A DNA stretch of 64,000 nt from Caldilineales bacterium. Lineage in GTDB: Bacteria > Chloroflexota > Anaerolineae > J102. The stretch covers positions 1 through 64,000 of the forward strand of contig JAIBAP010000026.1 of assembly GCA_019695115.1 (NCBI GenBank). Direction: 5' to 3'. Made by a program: the position numbers and the translations under genes. The notes under the pieces are model-generated. The model was given only the letters and a program-made list of their open reading frames with translations, ran no database searches and was not told where the DNA came from. Positions 29,434 to 39,300 of this stretch are shown in pieces; within the stretch, counting starts at the first letter, position 1, and the number at the start of each line of letters is the position of its first letter.

Positions 29434-32265
29434 ATGTCCAAGAGCAAAGTCGCAATCCTGCGCACCTCCCCTCGCACCGTCCTGGCCGACTATCACCGGC
29501 TGATGAATCTGGCGGGCTATCAGGACGTCATCGCCAAAGACGCCGACACCGCCCTCAAGGTCAACATTTCCTGGCATTTCTTCTACCCTGGCAGCTCGAC
29601 CACACCCTGGCAGCTGGAGGGCGTCATCCGGGCTATGAAGCAGGATGGCTACGACCCCAACCTGATCCACGCCTGCCACAACCGCACCGTCGTCATCGAC
29701 GCCCACCTGGGCGAGCGCGAGAACAAGCAGATCAACGTCGTCCAGGCGCACGGCCTGCGCAACATCCACCTTTACGAAGGCGAGGAGTGGATCCACATTC
29801 GCGAGGCCGTGGGCGACCTGGCCGACAAATTCCTCGTCCTCAACGACGTTTACCCTGGCGGTTTCTACATCCCCCGGCGCTTCATCGGCGAGAATATCAT
29901 TCACTTGCCGACGGTGAAGTGTGTACACCCCGATACCGAGATCGTATTGGCAAATGGCGACCTGGTGCGTATCGGCGATCTGGTGGAGAACGAACTGAAG
30001 CATGGTGGCGCTATCGTCGATGAGGATGGCGACACACGCATCGCCGCACGGGCGGGCTTGCTTAGTCTGTCGGATGGCGGTCAGTTGGGGCCACAGGCCA
30101 CGCGCTATTTTTGGCGCACACCGCTCAAAGGACGGACGATTTGGCGGGTGCGCACCAGAACCGGACGCGAGGTCAAAGCCTCGGCCGAGCATCCCTTCCT
30201 CACGCCGCAGGGCTGGCGCCGGGCGGCATCGCTGCAAGTGGGCGACCGTATCGCCATCCCCCGAAAGATCGCCATCACCGGCCAGAGCCAACCCTTGCCG
30301 CGGCTGCAAAAGACCTATGGCCAGACCTCGACCAGGTGGATGAACATCCCTGCGACCACCTCGCCGGATTTCTGGCGCTGGCTGGGCTATTTCATGGCCG
30401 AAGGCTGGATGCAGCCGATGTCGACTAGTTGCCGATTCTGGTTTAGCAATGCCGATTCGGCCATCCAGTCCGACTACATCGACTTGAGCAAACGCATCTT
30501 CGGTCTGGAGCCGACGCAACGAGCAGATGAACCGTACACCTTCTACTTCGATTCATTGCAAATGCAGGAGTTCTTTGGCTTGCTCGGTCTGACGGCGCCC
30601 CTCAATGCCGGCACGAAGCACGCGCCTGCACTCTTGTTCCGTTGCCCAGATGACGAGATCGCCGCCTTCCTCCAGGGCTATTTCGATGGCGATGGCGCTG
30701 TGGGGCAGCGCGATGGTCTGCATGCTGTCACCAAGAGCGAACGGCTGGCAGGGCACCTGCACTATCTGTTGGCGCGGTTGGGCGTCGTAGCGTTCAAGGG
30801 GCCGCGGTGGAGTCGTTCTGAAAAAGGTGGCGAGAAGCGCTGGTATCACGAAATAGCGGTGTATGGCGATGAATTGGTCGCACTCAGCCGCCACATCCGC
30901 CTGCTCAGTGCGCATAAACAGGAGCGCCTGGAGCAGCTGGTTGCCCGCCGGCAGAGCAACAAGCGCCCCTCCAATTGGGATACCATCCCCGTGGCGCCGG
31001 AAACCTTCAGATCTGTGCGCGAGGGACTGGGCTTCACACAGGCCTCCACCGGACGCCCTTCCTCGGTCAACAACATTGAGAACCGCTATACCCAACCCAC
31101 CCGTCCGCTAGTTCAGTATTTCGTCGAGCGATTCGAGCAGGCCGACACGGCGAAAACCTACGCCAGCCAAATCGCAGAGATGGCGATGTTGGCGCGTGAG
31201 GACATGGCCTGGGATCACATCGTTGCCATCGAAGAGATCGAAGCGGATTGCGAGCATCTCTATGATTTCACGATGGAGGCGGAACCCAATTTTGTCGGCA
31301 ACGGCATGGTGCTGCACAACACCCACATCTTCACCACCACCACCGGCGCCATGAAAAACGCCTTTGGCGGGCTGCTGAACGAGCGCCGTCACTGGACGCA
31401 CCCGGTCATCCACGAGACGCTGGTGGACCTGCTGCTGATCCAGAAGCACATCCACCGCGGCGTCTTTGCGGTCATGGATGGCACCTTCGCCGGCGATGGC
31501 CCCGGCCCGCGCTGCATGGTTCCCTATGTCAAGAACGTCCTCCTGGCCTCGGACGACCAGGTGGCCATCGACGCCATGGCCGCCAAGCTCATGGGCCTGG
31601 ACCCGATGTCGATCAAGTTCATCCGCCTGGCCCACGAACAGGGGCTGGGCTGCGGCGACCCGTCCGAGATCGAGGTCGTCGGCGACGAGGAGGTGGGCCG
31701 CCAGAACTGGCATTTCGTCGGCCCCTTCCAGCAAATGACCTTCGCCAGCCGCATGCAGCACAAAATCTATTGGGGGCCGCTGAAGAAGCCGATCGAGTGG
31801 TCATTGAAGACGGTGCTGGCGCCGTGGAGCTATCTGGCCTCGGTGCTCTACCATGACACCTTCTGGTACCCGTTTATTGGCAAGCAAAAGATGCAGGCGG
31901 CGCTGAACAGCGACTGGGGCCGGCTCTTCCGCAACTGGGAGACGGCTCGCTCCGACAGCCAGGGCTACCCCAACGTTGGTTCCGAGGCGCCGGAATTGCA
32001 GCGGGCCGGGATGTCGGCCTTCTGGCGCTCGTGGGGCATCCTGTGGACGGCGCTGAGCGAGGCGCCGGAGGTGGCGGCGGCGCGGCGGCGGCAACTCCCT
32101 TCTGCCAACGGCCACCAGCCGCCGCTCCTGGCCGGCGAAGCAGAACAACCATCGCCGGAGCCAGACCAGGCCACGACCGCCCGGCGGGCGCTGCCCCTCG
32201 CGCTTGTGCTCCTCAGCCTGCTCTTGTTCATCCTGGGCCGGCGGCGCAGGCGAGCGCAATCATAG
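29434..32265 (+). CDS. DUF362 protein interrupted by an intein
   Basis: The 943-residue precursor consists of an N-extein (residues 1-162), a 467-residue intein (163-629) and a C-extein (630-943). Joined, the exteins restore IIHLPTVK-THIFTTTTGAMK followed by NAFGGLLNERRHW, the conserved core of DUF362 proteins (function unproven; often linked to iron-sulfur or anaerobic metabolism). The C-terminus carries a Pro-rich linker and one transmembrane helix (LPLALVLLSLLLFILG) with a basic tail, so the spliced protein of about 476 residues is probably membrane-anchored. The gene is single and divergent from the metal ATPase. Confidence 0.88.
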   Translation: MSKSKVAILRTSPRTVLADYHRLMNLAGYQDVIAKDADTALKVNISWHFFYPGSSTTPWQLEGVIRAMKQDGYDPNLIHACHNRTVVIDAHLGERENKQINVVQAHGLRNIHLYEGEEWIHIREAVGDLADKFLVLNDVYPGGFYIPRRFIGENIIHLPTVKCVHPDTEIVLANGDLVRIGDLVENELKHGGAIVDEDGDTRIAARAGLLSLSDGGQLGPQATRYFWRTPLKGRTIWRVRTRTGREVKASAEHPFLTPQGWRRAASLQVGDRIAIPRKIAITGQSQPLPRLQKTYGQTSTRWMNIPATTSPDFWRWLGYFMAEGWMQPMSTSCRFWFSNADSAIQSDYIDLSKRIFGLEPTQRADEPYTFYFDSLQMQEFFGLLGLTAPLNAGTKHAPALLFRCPDDEIAAFLQGYFDGDGAVGQRDGLHAVTKSERLAGHLHYLLARLGVVAFKGPRWSRSEKGGEKRWYHEIAVYGDELVALSRHIRLLSAHKQERLEQLVARRQSNKRPSNWDTIPVAPETFRSVREGLGFTQASTGRPSSVNNIENRYTQPTRPLVQYFVERFEQADTAKTYASQIAEMAMLAREDMAWDHIVAIEEIEADCEHLYDFTMEAEPNFVGNGMVLHNTHIFTTTTGAMKNAFGGLLNERRHWTHPVIHETLVDLLLIQKHIHRGVFAVMDGTFAGDGPGPRCMVPYVKNVLLASDDQVAIDAMAAKLMGLDPMSIKFIRLAHEQGLGCGDPSEIEVVGDEEVGRQNWHFVGPFQQMTFASRMQHKIYWGPLKKPIEWSLKTVLAPWSYLASVLYHDTFWYPFIGKQKMQAALNSDWGRLFRNWETARSDSQGYPNVGSEAPELQRAGMSAFWRSWGILWTALSEAPEVAAARRRQLPSANGHQPPLLAGEAEQPSPEPDQATTARRALPLALVLLSLLLFILGRRRRRAQS
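29920..31320 (+). other. LAGLIDADG-type intein in the DUF362 gene
   Basis: Starts at Cys163 (CVHPDTEIVLANGDLVRIGD, block A) and ends at Asn629 in MVLHN, with Thr as the +1 residue. Block B is VKASAEHPFLTPQGW. Two endonuclease motifs are visible: LGYFMAEGW and LQGYFDGDGAV. Block F/G is HLYDFTMEAEPNFVGNGMVL then HN. All residues needed for splicing (Cys1, block-B His, penultimate His, terminal Asn, Thr+1) are present, so it should be active. Size is typical of a full-length intein with homing endonuclease. Confidence 0.92.
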
Positions 32266-32292
32266 CAAGCACCTTCATCGTAGTCGCTCTGC

Positions 32293-32329
32293 TGCCCCTG
32301 CGGCTGCACTCAGAGCAGCCGCAGGGGCA
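32293..32329. terminator. convergent bidirectional hairpin TGCCCCTGCGGCTG
   Basis: A perfect 14-bp stem with a 9-nt loop between the 3' ends of the DUF362 and glycosyltransferase genes. Its right arm lies inside the last codons of the glycosyltransferase. It probably ends transcription from one or both sides. Confidence 0.65.
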
Positions 32330-33386
32330 AGCCAAACGCCGTCGCCAAATCCGTCCCCACCTGCTCCCAGGCAAAACGCTCGGCATTGGCCCGCCCGGCC
32401 ACTGACAGCCGCCGTGCCAGGTCGGGGTCGGCCAACAGCCGCAGGATGTGGCCGGCCAGCCCTTCCACATCGCCGACCGGCGCCAACAGCCCGTTTTCTT
32501 CCTGCCGGATCAGGTCCGGGATGGCCCCGGCGCTGGTGCTGACCACCGGCAGACCGCTGGCGCTGGCTTCGATCAACGTCAGTGGCAGGTTGTCGATGGC
32601 CGAGGTGTTGAGAAAGATGTCGGCGGCGTCATAGGTCGGGGCCACGGCAGCGGCGTCCAGGTGGCCGCAGAACCTGACCCCCGCACGTTGTTCGGCCTCG
32701 ACCTGACGCCTTAGCTCGGTCATCAGGCTCCCGCCCCCGGCCAGGGCGAGGGTGGCGGCAGGGTGAACGGCCTGGATGCGGGCGAAGACGGCCAGGGCGT
32801 CGGCCGGGCGGTAGCGCGGCTCCAACTGCCGCAGCCAGAGGAGGTTGGGAGCCAGTGGGCCGCGCGGTCGAAAACTGAAGTTCTGGATCGGGACGATGTT
32901 GGGCACGACGCGGGCATGCAGGCCGACCTGGGCGAAAAGCCGGGCCTGGCTGGGCGTCAGCGCCAAGAGGGCGTCGTAGCGCTGTAGCAGCGGACGGGCC
33001 AGCCAGCCCAGGCGGGCCAGGAAGGCAGCCGCCTCGCCGCCGTGATAGCTGAGCACCAGCCGCTTGCCCCAGCGTCGCGATAGCAGGCCCACCACGGCCG
33101 GCATGAAGCCCCACCATGAGGCGGCATGGACGTGCAGCACTTGCCAGTCAGCGCGGGTGGCGCGCAGTTGGCGAGCGATGGCAAACACCTGGGCGAGGGG
33201 CAGCAGCAGGCGCCCAGCCCGCCCCTGCTGGCGCAACCGGGGCAGATCGGTGTTCACCCGCGTCACACGGGCGCCGTCGCGCTCCAGGCAGTCGGCCAGG
33301 ATGGCGCACTGCACCGAGACGCCGCCCGGTCGCGGCGGGAACGGCCCCAGGATGGCGATGCCGGCGTCGAAGAAGGGCGATGTCAT
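32310..33386 (-). CDS. GT4-family glycosyltransferase
   Basis: A 358-residue GT-B enzyme. The N-terminus AILGPFPPRPGGVSVQCAIL carries the Gly-rich loop. The donor domain has LLWLRQLEPRYRPADALAVF, the motif DNLPLTLIE (D-x7-E variant) near residue 275, and SAGAIPDLIRQEENGLLAPV. It is the last gene of the second minus-strand polysaccharide operon, after the CapK-like ligase and the O-antigen ligase. Glycan assembly is the likely role and the sugar is unknown. The gap before it (33387-33470) is a heptamer array. Confidence 0.87.
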   Translation of the reverse strand: MTSPFFDAGIAILGPFPPRPGGVSVQCAILADCLERDGARVTRVNTDLPRLRQQGRAGRLLLPLAQVFAIARQLRATRADWQVLHVHAASWWGFMPAVVGLLSRRWGKRLVLSYHGGEAAAFLARLGWLARPLLQRYDALLALTPSQARLFAQVGLHARVVPNIVPIQNFSFRPRGPLAPNLLWLRQLEPRYRPADALAVFARIQAVHPAATLALAGGGSLMTELRRQVEAEQRAGVRFCGHLDAAAVAPTYDAADIFLNTSAIDNLPLTLIEASASGLPVVSTSAGAIPDLIRQEENGLLAPVGDVEGLAGHILRLLADPDLARRLSVAGRANAERFAWEQVGTDLATAFGLPLRLL

Positions 33387-33414
33387 TCAGCGGTCACGAT
33401 GGGATCGCCACCGC

Positions 33415-33484
33415 CCCGGCGACACGGAACACGAAACACGCAACATGCAACACGGAACACTCCTCACGTCTCACGCCTCACTCT
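33415..33484. repeat. heptamer array with graded unit change
   Basis: Units in strict 7-bp phase: ACGGAAC, ACGAAAC, ACGCAAC, ATGCAAC, ACGGAAC, then ACTCCTC, ACGTCTC, ACGCCTC. The AC start of each unit is held while the other positions drift. It runs into the stop-codon region of the CapK-like gene. Confidence 0.95.
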
Positions 33485-34847
33485 CCGTCCCCGTGATCAC
33501 CTCGGAGATGAAGAAACGGCGTTTTCCGGCCGGGGTGGTGGGGATGGCGTCCACCAACTCCAGGGTGCAGCGGAGGTCTGGCCCCATGAAGCCCCGGAAG
33601 GTCTCGTCGATCAGCCGCCGCTGCGCCTGGCCAAAACTCTCATCCACCACCAGCCGCACCAGAACGTCATCTACCTGGCGCTGGATGACCTGAAAGGCCC
33701 GCACCGAGGGCAGGCGGCTGGCAAAGAAGCCGGTGAACTGGTGGGCCGAGAGCCAATGGCCGTCGGCCGTGAGGAAGAGGTCGGTCAGGCGGCCTTCCAG
33801 ATGGCCGAGGCGGGGCAGGCCGCGACCGCAGGGGCAGGGCGTGGGATCGAGGCAGGCCACATCGCGGATGTTGTAGCGCAAAAACGGCACGGCGGTGGCT
33901 TCCAGGTTGGTCAGCACCACCTCGCCCAATTCGCCAGCGGGCACACGGCGGCCGTCGCGCACGATCTCGATCACATAGCTTTCGGCGTTGATGTGCAGAC
34001 CGGTGTGGTGGTCGCACTCGCAGGCGATCTGCATGCCATCGCCGCCGTACTCGTCGAAGACCCGCCCCGGCCGGAAGGCGTGCTCGATCGTCTCGCGCAT
34101 GTGCGCGGTCAGCATTTCGCCGGTAGACATAACCACCGGAACAGAGACGCTGAGTTCTTCCCGGTTCATATAGGCGGCCAGGTAGTAGAGGGTGGAAGCG
34201 TAGGATCGCAGCATCGAGGGTCGGTCGTGGGCCAACTGGCGGGCATGGGCAGCGAGGACGTCCTCGGCCAGGTTCTGGGCCGGGAGCCAGCGATGCCGCA
34301 ACATCATCCATTCCAGCTTGTCCAGCAGGGGGAAGCCGCGCAGCCCGCGGTTGCCAGCCATGGTGAAGGTGGTGTAGCGATCGCCGAAGCGATAGCCCGC
34401 CATCTCCCACCACCTGAACAAGCCCGCCCATTTCTTCGCCTTCTGGGTTTTGGTCGTCCAGTAGTGCAGCCGTTCGGCGGTGGAGCCGCTGGAGGCGGCA
34501 GGGATGAGCTGGTCATGGGGGAGAGAGTGGTCGCGCAGGGCGTCCTGGTAGTGGCGGTTGATGACGGATTTATCGACGATGGGCAGGAGGGGGAGGTCGT
34601 CGGTGGTCTGGATGTCGTCCGGCTTGAGGCCGCGCTCATCCATCACGTCACGGTAGAAGGGCACGTTGGTATAGACATGGGCGATCAGCCGCCGCAATTT
34701 TTGGTTTTGCAGCTGGCGCACTTGTTCCGGCGACCACCATTGCGATGCCTCCAACCCGCGCAGGTACGGCATGACCTGGCCGTAGCCGGCGATGGTCGCG
34801 CCCACGGGCAGGGCGAGGGAACGGAGGAAGTGGGTGTAGAGGCTCAT
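33471..34847 (-). CDS. CapK/PaaK-like adenylate-forming enzyme
   Basis: A 458-residue protein of the phenylacetate-CoA ligase-like family, as found in capsule loci (CapK). The ATP/AMP-binding loop reads AASSGSTAERLHYWTTK (about residue 117), the motif FDEYGGDGMQIACECDHHTG corresponds to the A5 region, ETAVPFLRY-like sequence appears as EATAVPFLRYNIRDVACLDP (A7/A8), and CPCGRGLPRL is a typical zinc-like Cys pair. The C-terminal domain has GKRRFFISEV. It may activate an acyl group for transfer to the glycan or lipid. Catalysis in polysaccharide loci is unproven. Confidence 0.85.
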   Translation of the reverse strand: MSLYTHFLRSLALPVGATIAGYGQVMPYLRGLEASQWWSPEQVRQLQNQKLRRLIAHVYTNVPFYRDVMDERGLKPDDIQTTDDLPLLPIVDKSVINRHYQDALRDHSLPHDQLIPAASSGSTAERLHYWTTKTQKAKKWAGLFRWWEMAGYRFGDRYTTFTMAGNRGLRGFPLLDKLEWMMLRHRWLPAQNLAEDVLAAHARQLAHDRPSMLRSYASTLYYLAAYMNREELSVSVPVVMSTGEMLTAHMRETIEHAFRPGRVFDEYGGDGMQIACECDHHTGLHINAESYVIEIVRDGRRVPAGELGEVVLTNLEATAVPFLRYNIRDVACLDPTPCPCGRGLPRLGHLEGRLTDLFLTADGHWLSAHQFTGFFASRLPSVRAFQVIQRQVDDVLVRLVVDESFGQAQRRLIDETFRGFMGPDLRCTLELVDAIPTTPAGKRRFFISEVITGTESEA

Positions 34848-34881
34848 GCGGATTGTGGATTGCGAATTGTGGAATATCCAG
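34846..34881. repeat. GTGGATT/GCGAATT heptamers
   Basis: Four units (GCGGATT, GTGGATT, GCGAATT, GTGGAAT) in 7-bp phase in the short gap upstream of the CapK-like start codon. Confidence 0.85.
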
Positions 34882-34902
34882 CTTCGATGTCGCCATCCGT
34901 GC

Positions 34903-36345
34903 TCACTCGCCCAACCCCACTCCCATCGCCCCGCCCATCACCGACCAGAAAACGATGTTGGCGTAGATGGAGTAGTTGTTGTCGAAGGCGCCAGTGGGGA
35001 GGACATAGGCCAGCAGGATGACCCAGGCAGCCAGGAGGGGCGAGGGCGGCGCCTGGCGACGAAAGCGCAGCGTCAGCCGCAACAGGGCCAGGGCAACGGC
35101 GGCCATGAGGGCCAGGTAGGCGCCCAAGAGAACGACGCCGCCCGAGACCAGGAAATTGAGGTAGCTGTTGTGGGTGCTGGGCAGGACATGGACGTTGGCG
35201 CCGGGCCGGAAACCGGCGCGCGCGGCCAGGCGGCCAAAGCTGCCCCAGCCCACACCCAGGGCCGGGTTCTGCCGGACGAGTTGCAGGCCCGTCTGCAGGG
35301 CTTCAAGGCGGTAATCGACCGGCGATTCGGCGGTCAGGCGCTCGCCGGCGGCCGAATCCTCCAGGCTGAGCCGGCCCGTTCCCCAGGCCAGGGTGAGGGC
35401 GATGGCCCCGGCGGCCAGCAGTGGCAGACCCAGGCGGCGGAAACGTGGGAAAACGAGCGCCGAGACCAACAGCGACAGCAGGGCCGCCAGCCAGCCGGAG
35501 CGGTTGTAGGTGAGGTAGACGGCGGCCAGGTAGAGGAGACTCAGCCCGGCCAGGAGCAGGCCCCGCCGTCGTCCGGGGCGGGCCTGGAGTTGCTCGATGG
35601 CCAGGGCCAGCAGCAGGGCCAGGGTGACGGCGATGTAGGCCGGATGGCCGAGGACGGCCGCCACTTTGCGGATGCCGGGGGCGTAGAACTCGGCTGTGCT
35701 CTCGGCCCGGAAGAGTGTCCAACCTGTCAGTTGTTCGCTGATCGTCAGGACGGCGACGATGGCGCCCACCGCCATCAAGGTCGCAGCCAGAAGGCGGAAC
35801 TGAGGGCGGGTGAGGATGAGATGGCGGGCGATCAGGTAGGCGATGAGCGCGACCAGGAAGCTATCGAACACGGCCTGCAGGCCCCACAACCAGCCGTTGA
35901 TCGAGCGCCAGGCCGACAGAGCCAGGGCCAGGACGAACACGGGCAGCGCCGCCTCGACCAGGGTGAGCGGGGCCAGCCGCCTGCGCCCACGGGCGATCTC
36001 GGCCAGGAGAAAGAGCAGCAAAAAGCCGCCGACGACGCGGGTGAAGCCCAGGTCGGGCACGCCGGCGGGCATGTTGAGGTTGAGGGGCAGGTAGTTGGCG
36101 AAGGGCGTGAGGAAGAGCCAGACCAGGAAGCCGGCCACCGGGTCGAGCAGGATCAGGCCGATGGCGGCGAGCATGACGATGAGGGCTGTCATCTGCGCAG
36201 CCAGATCGGGCTGCTGCACCAGCAGCCAGCCGTAGCCGGCCATGACGACCACGGCCGCCAGGATCAGGAGGCTGCTGAGGGCGACGGCCACAAGCCGGCG
36301 GCGCGGCCAGGCGGAGGGCTGTGGTTGCCTTTCCATGCCGTTCAT
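34903..36345 (-). CDS. O-antigen ligase/polymerase-like membrane protein (Wzy/WaaL family)
   Basis: A 480-residue protein with about 11-12 hydrophobic segments. A large external loop near residues 315-390 holds ALQTGLQLVRQNPALGVGWG and VLPSTHNSYLNFLVSGG, the GxG and H-N-x-x-L pattern of the O-antigen ligase/Wzy_C (PF04932) family. It would polymerise or ligate lipid-linked glycan at the outer face of the membrane. Its start overlaps the stop of the 2178-aa gene upstream by 4 bp, and a CapK-like gene follows, so the operon order supports a polysaccharide role. Confidence 0.87.
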   Translation of the reverse strand: MNGMERQPQPSAWPRRRLVAVALSSLLILAAVVVMAGYGWLLVQQPDLAAQMTALIVMLAAIGLILLDPVAGFLVWLFLTPFANYLPLNLNMPAGVPDLGFTRVVGGFLLLFLLAEIARGRRRLAPLTLVEAALPVFVLALALSAWRSINGWLWGLQAVFDSFLVALIAYLIARHLILTRPQFRLLAATLMAVGAIVAVLTISEQLTGWTLFRAESTAEFYAPGIRKVAAVLGHPAYIAVTLALLLALAIEQLQARPGRRRGLLLAGLSLLYLAAVYLTYNRSGWLAALLSLLVSALVFPRFRRLGLPLLAAGAIALTLAWGTGRLSLEDSAAGERLTAESPVDYRLEALQTGLQLVRQNPALGVGWGSFGRLAARAGFRPGANVHVLPSTHNSYLNFLVSGGVVLLGAYLALMAAVALALLRLTLRFRRQAPPSPLLAAWVILLAYVLPTGAFDNNYSIYANIVFWSVMGGAMGVGLGE

Positions 36346-39300
36346 TGGGCCAACACCAGTTCAAGCCGCGGGCGCCAGTCGGCCAGGCTGAAGTGGAAGC
36401 TGGCCAGGTTGAGGCTCTGGGCCTGGTCGCTGCGGGCCGCGATCAGCATCCCGCGCTGGGTCGAGGGGTCGATCATCCAGTCCTGCACTAGCGACGTTAC
36501 ATCGAAACTGACATAGCCGCCGGTGGTCAGAGGGTCGCTGCTGGTGAGGGGCTGCGGCCAGCGGTCGTCCGGCCCCGATGCTCCCGGCTGCGACCAGGGT
36601 GCGCCGGCATCGGCTTTGGTCCAGGTGGCCACTTCGGGATGCCAGTAGCGCAGGAGTGGGTAGAGATCGAAGGTGACGGGAGCCGGCAGAGGGCCATCCA
36701 GCAGGCGCAAGCGGAGGGTGGCTTGTTGGACGATGGCGGCCGGCGGCAGGGCTGCCAGGTCGAAATTGAGCAGGATGTGGGCGGCGTTGGGGTTGATCGC
36801 CTGCAAGATGACGGCGCTGCCGAAGTTCATGTTGGGGAAGGCGCTGTCGATGTAGGTGTCGACGCCGTTGCCCAGTACGCGCCAGTTGGCCGGGGTGGGC
36901 GTGGCGGTGGCGGTGGGGGTGGGGGTGGCGGTGGGGATGGGGGTGAAGGTCGGGGTGGCGGTAAAGGTGGGCGTGGGGGTGAAAGTTGGGGTAAAGGTCG
37001 GCGTGAGGGTGAAGGTGGGGGTGGGCGTCGGCGTTTCGGCAGGCGTGGGGGTGAGGGTGGGGGTGGGGGTGGCGGGCGCATAGTGCACCACCAGGCGCGG
37101 GCGTTGGCTGCTCTGCGTCCATTCGCGGGCGGCCAGGCTTTGTTGCACTGCCCCGCCGCTGGCGCCTTCGATCAGAAGCCCGAAGTTCTGGCCCGGTTCG
37201 GCGCGCCACTGCCGGGCCAGGGCGGTGACATCGAGGGTCGTCCAGCCGCTGGTGGGCAGGTCGGCCGCGGCGAAGGGCGTGAAGTCGCGGTCGCCTGGCC
37301 CGCCGGCCAAGGGCGCAGCCCAGTTCTGCCCCACATCGGCCAGGTAGTAGGTGGCCACGCGCTCGGCCCAGGGCCGGCGCAGGGTGTAGAGATTGGCGCG
37401 CAGGGCCTGCGAGTTGGTGCGACTGAGGGTGGCCAGGGCGAGGGTGGCGTCGAGGATGGTGGAGCCGGGCGGAAGTGGGCCAAGATCGAATTGCAGGAGC
37501 ACGACCGAGACCTGGGGCCGCAGGAGGAGGACGCCGGAAGCGCCGTAGTTGGCATCGGGATACCAGGCGCTGAGGTAGGCGTCGGCGCTGGGTAGGAGGG
37601 TGGCCTCGCCGGCGGCGGGGAGGGTGGCCGTGAGGGTGGCGGTGGGCGTTGCCGTAGGCCGGGGCGTCCAGGTGGGGGTGGGCGTGGGGGAGGCGGTGTC
37701 GGTGGGGGTGGGCGTGGGGGTGGGCGTCGGCGGGGCCAGCAGGGTCAGGCGGCCAAAATGGGCGGCGTCGTTGTAGGTGCTGGCGCTGGCCCAGATCAGG
37801 TAGCTGTCGCGGTCGCCGCCTTCGTCATCGTCGTTGAGGCTGAAATCGATGCCGATGGTGCGTAGGGCCGCCAGGGCTTGTCCGCCCAGTTGCGAGGGCG
37901 GGATGCCGATTTCGATGCGATAGCCGCCTGGCGTTGCCCGCGCCGCCCAGCGGACATTGCCGCTGACGGGTAGCGAGCGGTCGGCGGCGGCGCCATCGAA
38001 GCGGATTGTGTATTGGTGGTCGCCGCCGGTGGGGCTGCCGGGCAGGTCGTCATCTTCGCCGTCGACGCCGATCTCGATCGAGTCATCCCGCCACAGGTCG
38101 ACGCTGTCGTTGAAGAGAAAGTCGTCGCGCACGTCGATCGCCAGGTAAAGATAGCTTTCGTCCCAACGGGCGCGAACGAGGGCGCTGCTATCGGCCGGGC
38201 CGAGGATGGCGCCGGGGTTGCTGACGCGAATGGCCGTGGTGGGATCGAGTTGCAGGCTCGGGCCGGCCCATTCGCCCAGGTCGCCATCGATGGTGGCGCT
38301 GCCGAAGGCGGCGTCGAGCAGCCGGGCGCCGGGGTTGGCGGGTGTGTCGGTGGGTGTGGGTGTGCGAGTAGGCGTGGCGGTAGGGGTGCGGGTGGGTGTG
38401 CGGGTGGGGGTGGCGGTGGGGGTGCGGGTAGTGGTCGGCGAGGGGGTGGGGGTGGGCGGGATGTGGTAGAGGACGACGAGGCGAGGCTGTTTGCCGGCGT
38501 CGAAATGCTCGCGAGAGGCCAGGCCATAGTGGACATAACTGCCTTCGTCGCCGGTCAGGATGAGGCCGAAGGCAGCGCTGGGGTCGGTCGCCCATCGTTG
38601 CGCGGCCTGGGTGACGTCCCAGCTGACGAGGCCGGCCTCAGGCAAGGCGACCGTGGCCAGCCGGGCCGGGTCGCGGTCGTCGCTGCCAAAGGCGCCTGCC
38701 GTCTGCCAGGCGGCAGCGAGGGTGGCGCGCTGGTGCGTGACCTGGGTTTCGTCCCAGGGTCGGCGCAACATGTAGGCCGTGGCCGAGAGCGGGTTGATAT
38801 TGCTGCGCTCCACCACCCATAGTTGCAGGAGGGCGCTATCGACGACGGCCCTGACGGGCAGGGCTGGGGCCAGGTCGAAGTTGAGCAGGCTCTGCATGAT
38901 GCCGCCGCCGCGCACGCGCATGACGCTGCGCGCCCCGGTGTTTTCGGCGGGATACCAGAGGTTGATGTCGGCATCGGCGGCGGCGGGGAGAATGATCTCG
39001 CCGCTTTGGACGCCGCCGGCAAGCGTTGGTGTGACTGTGGGGCTGGCTGTGTGTGTGGCCGAAGGGGTGGCGGTGGGGGATGGCGTGGCGCTAGGCCGGG
39101 GCGTGACCGTGGGGGTGCGGGTGGGCGTAGCGGTGGGGGCGAGGGGGGTGCGGGTGGCGGTGGGGGTCGGCGTGACGGTCGTCGACGCGGTCGTCGGCGT
39201 TGCGCTCGGTGTGGGGGTGGCCGGGCTGCCGCCGCCGCGATAGGTGATGGCAAGGATGGGCCGCGCCGCCGGGTCGGTCTGCTCGCGGCTGCCGATGTCG

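Noticed and set aside
33126-36516. Long plus-strand frames opposite the CapK-like and O-antigen ligase genes
   Set aside because: They are shadow frames with Gln/Gly/Arg-rich products; the minus-strand genes have clear domains and conserved motifs.
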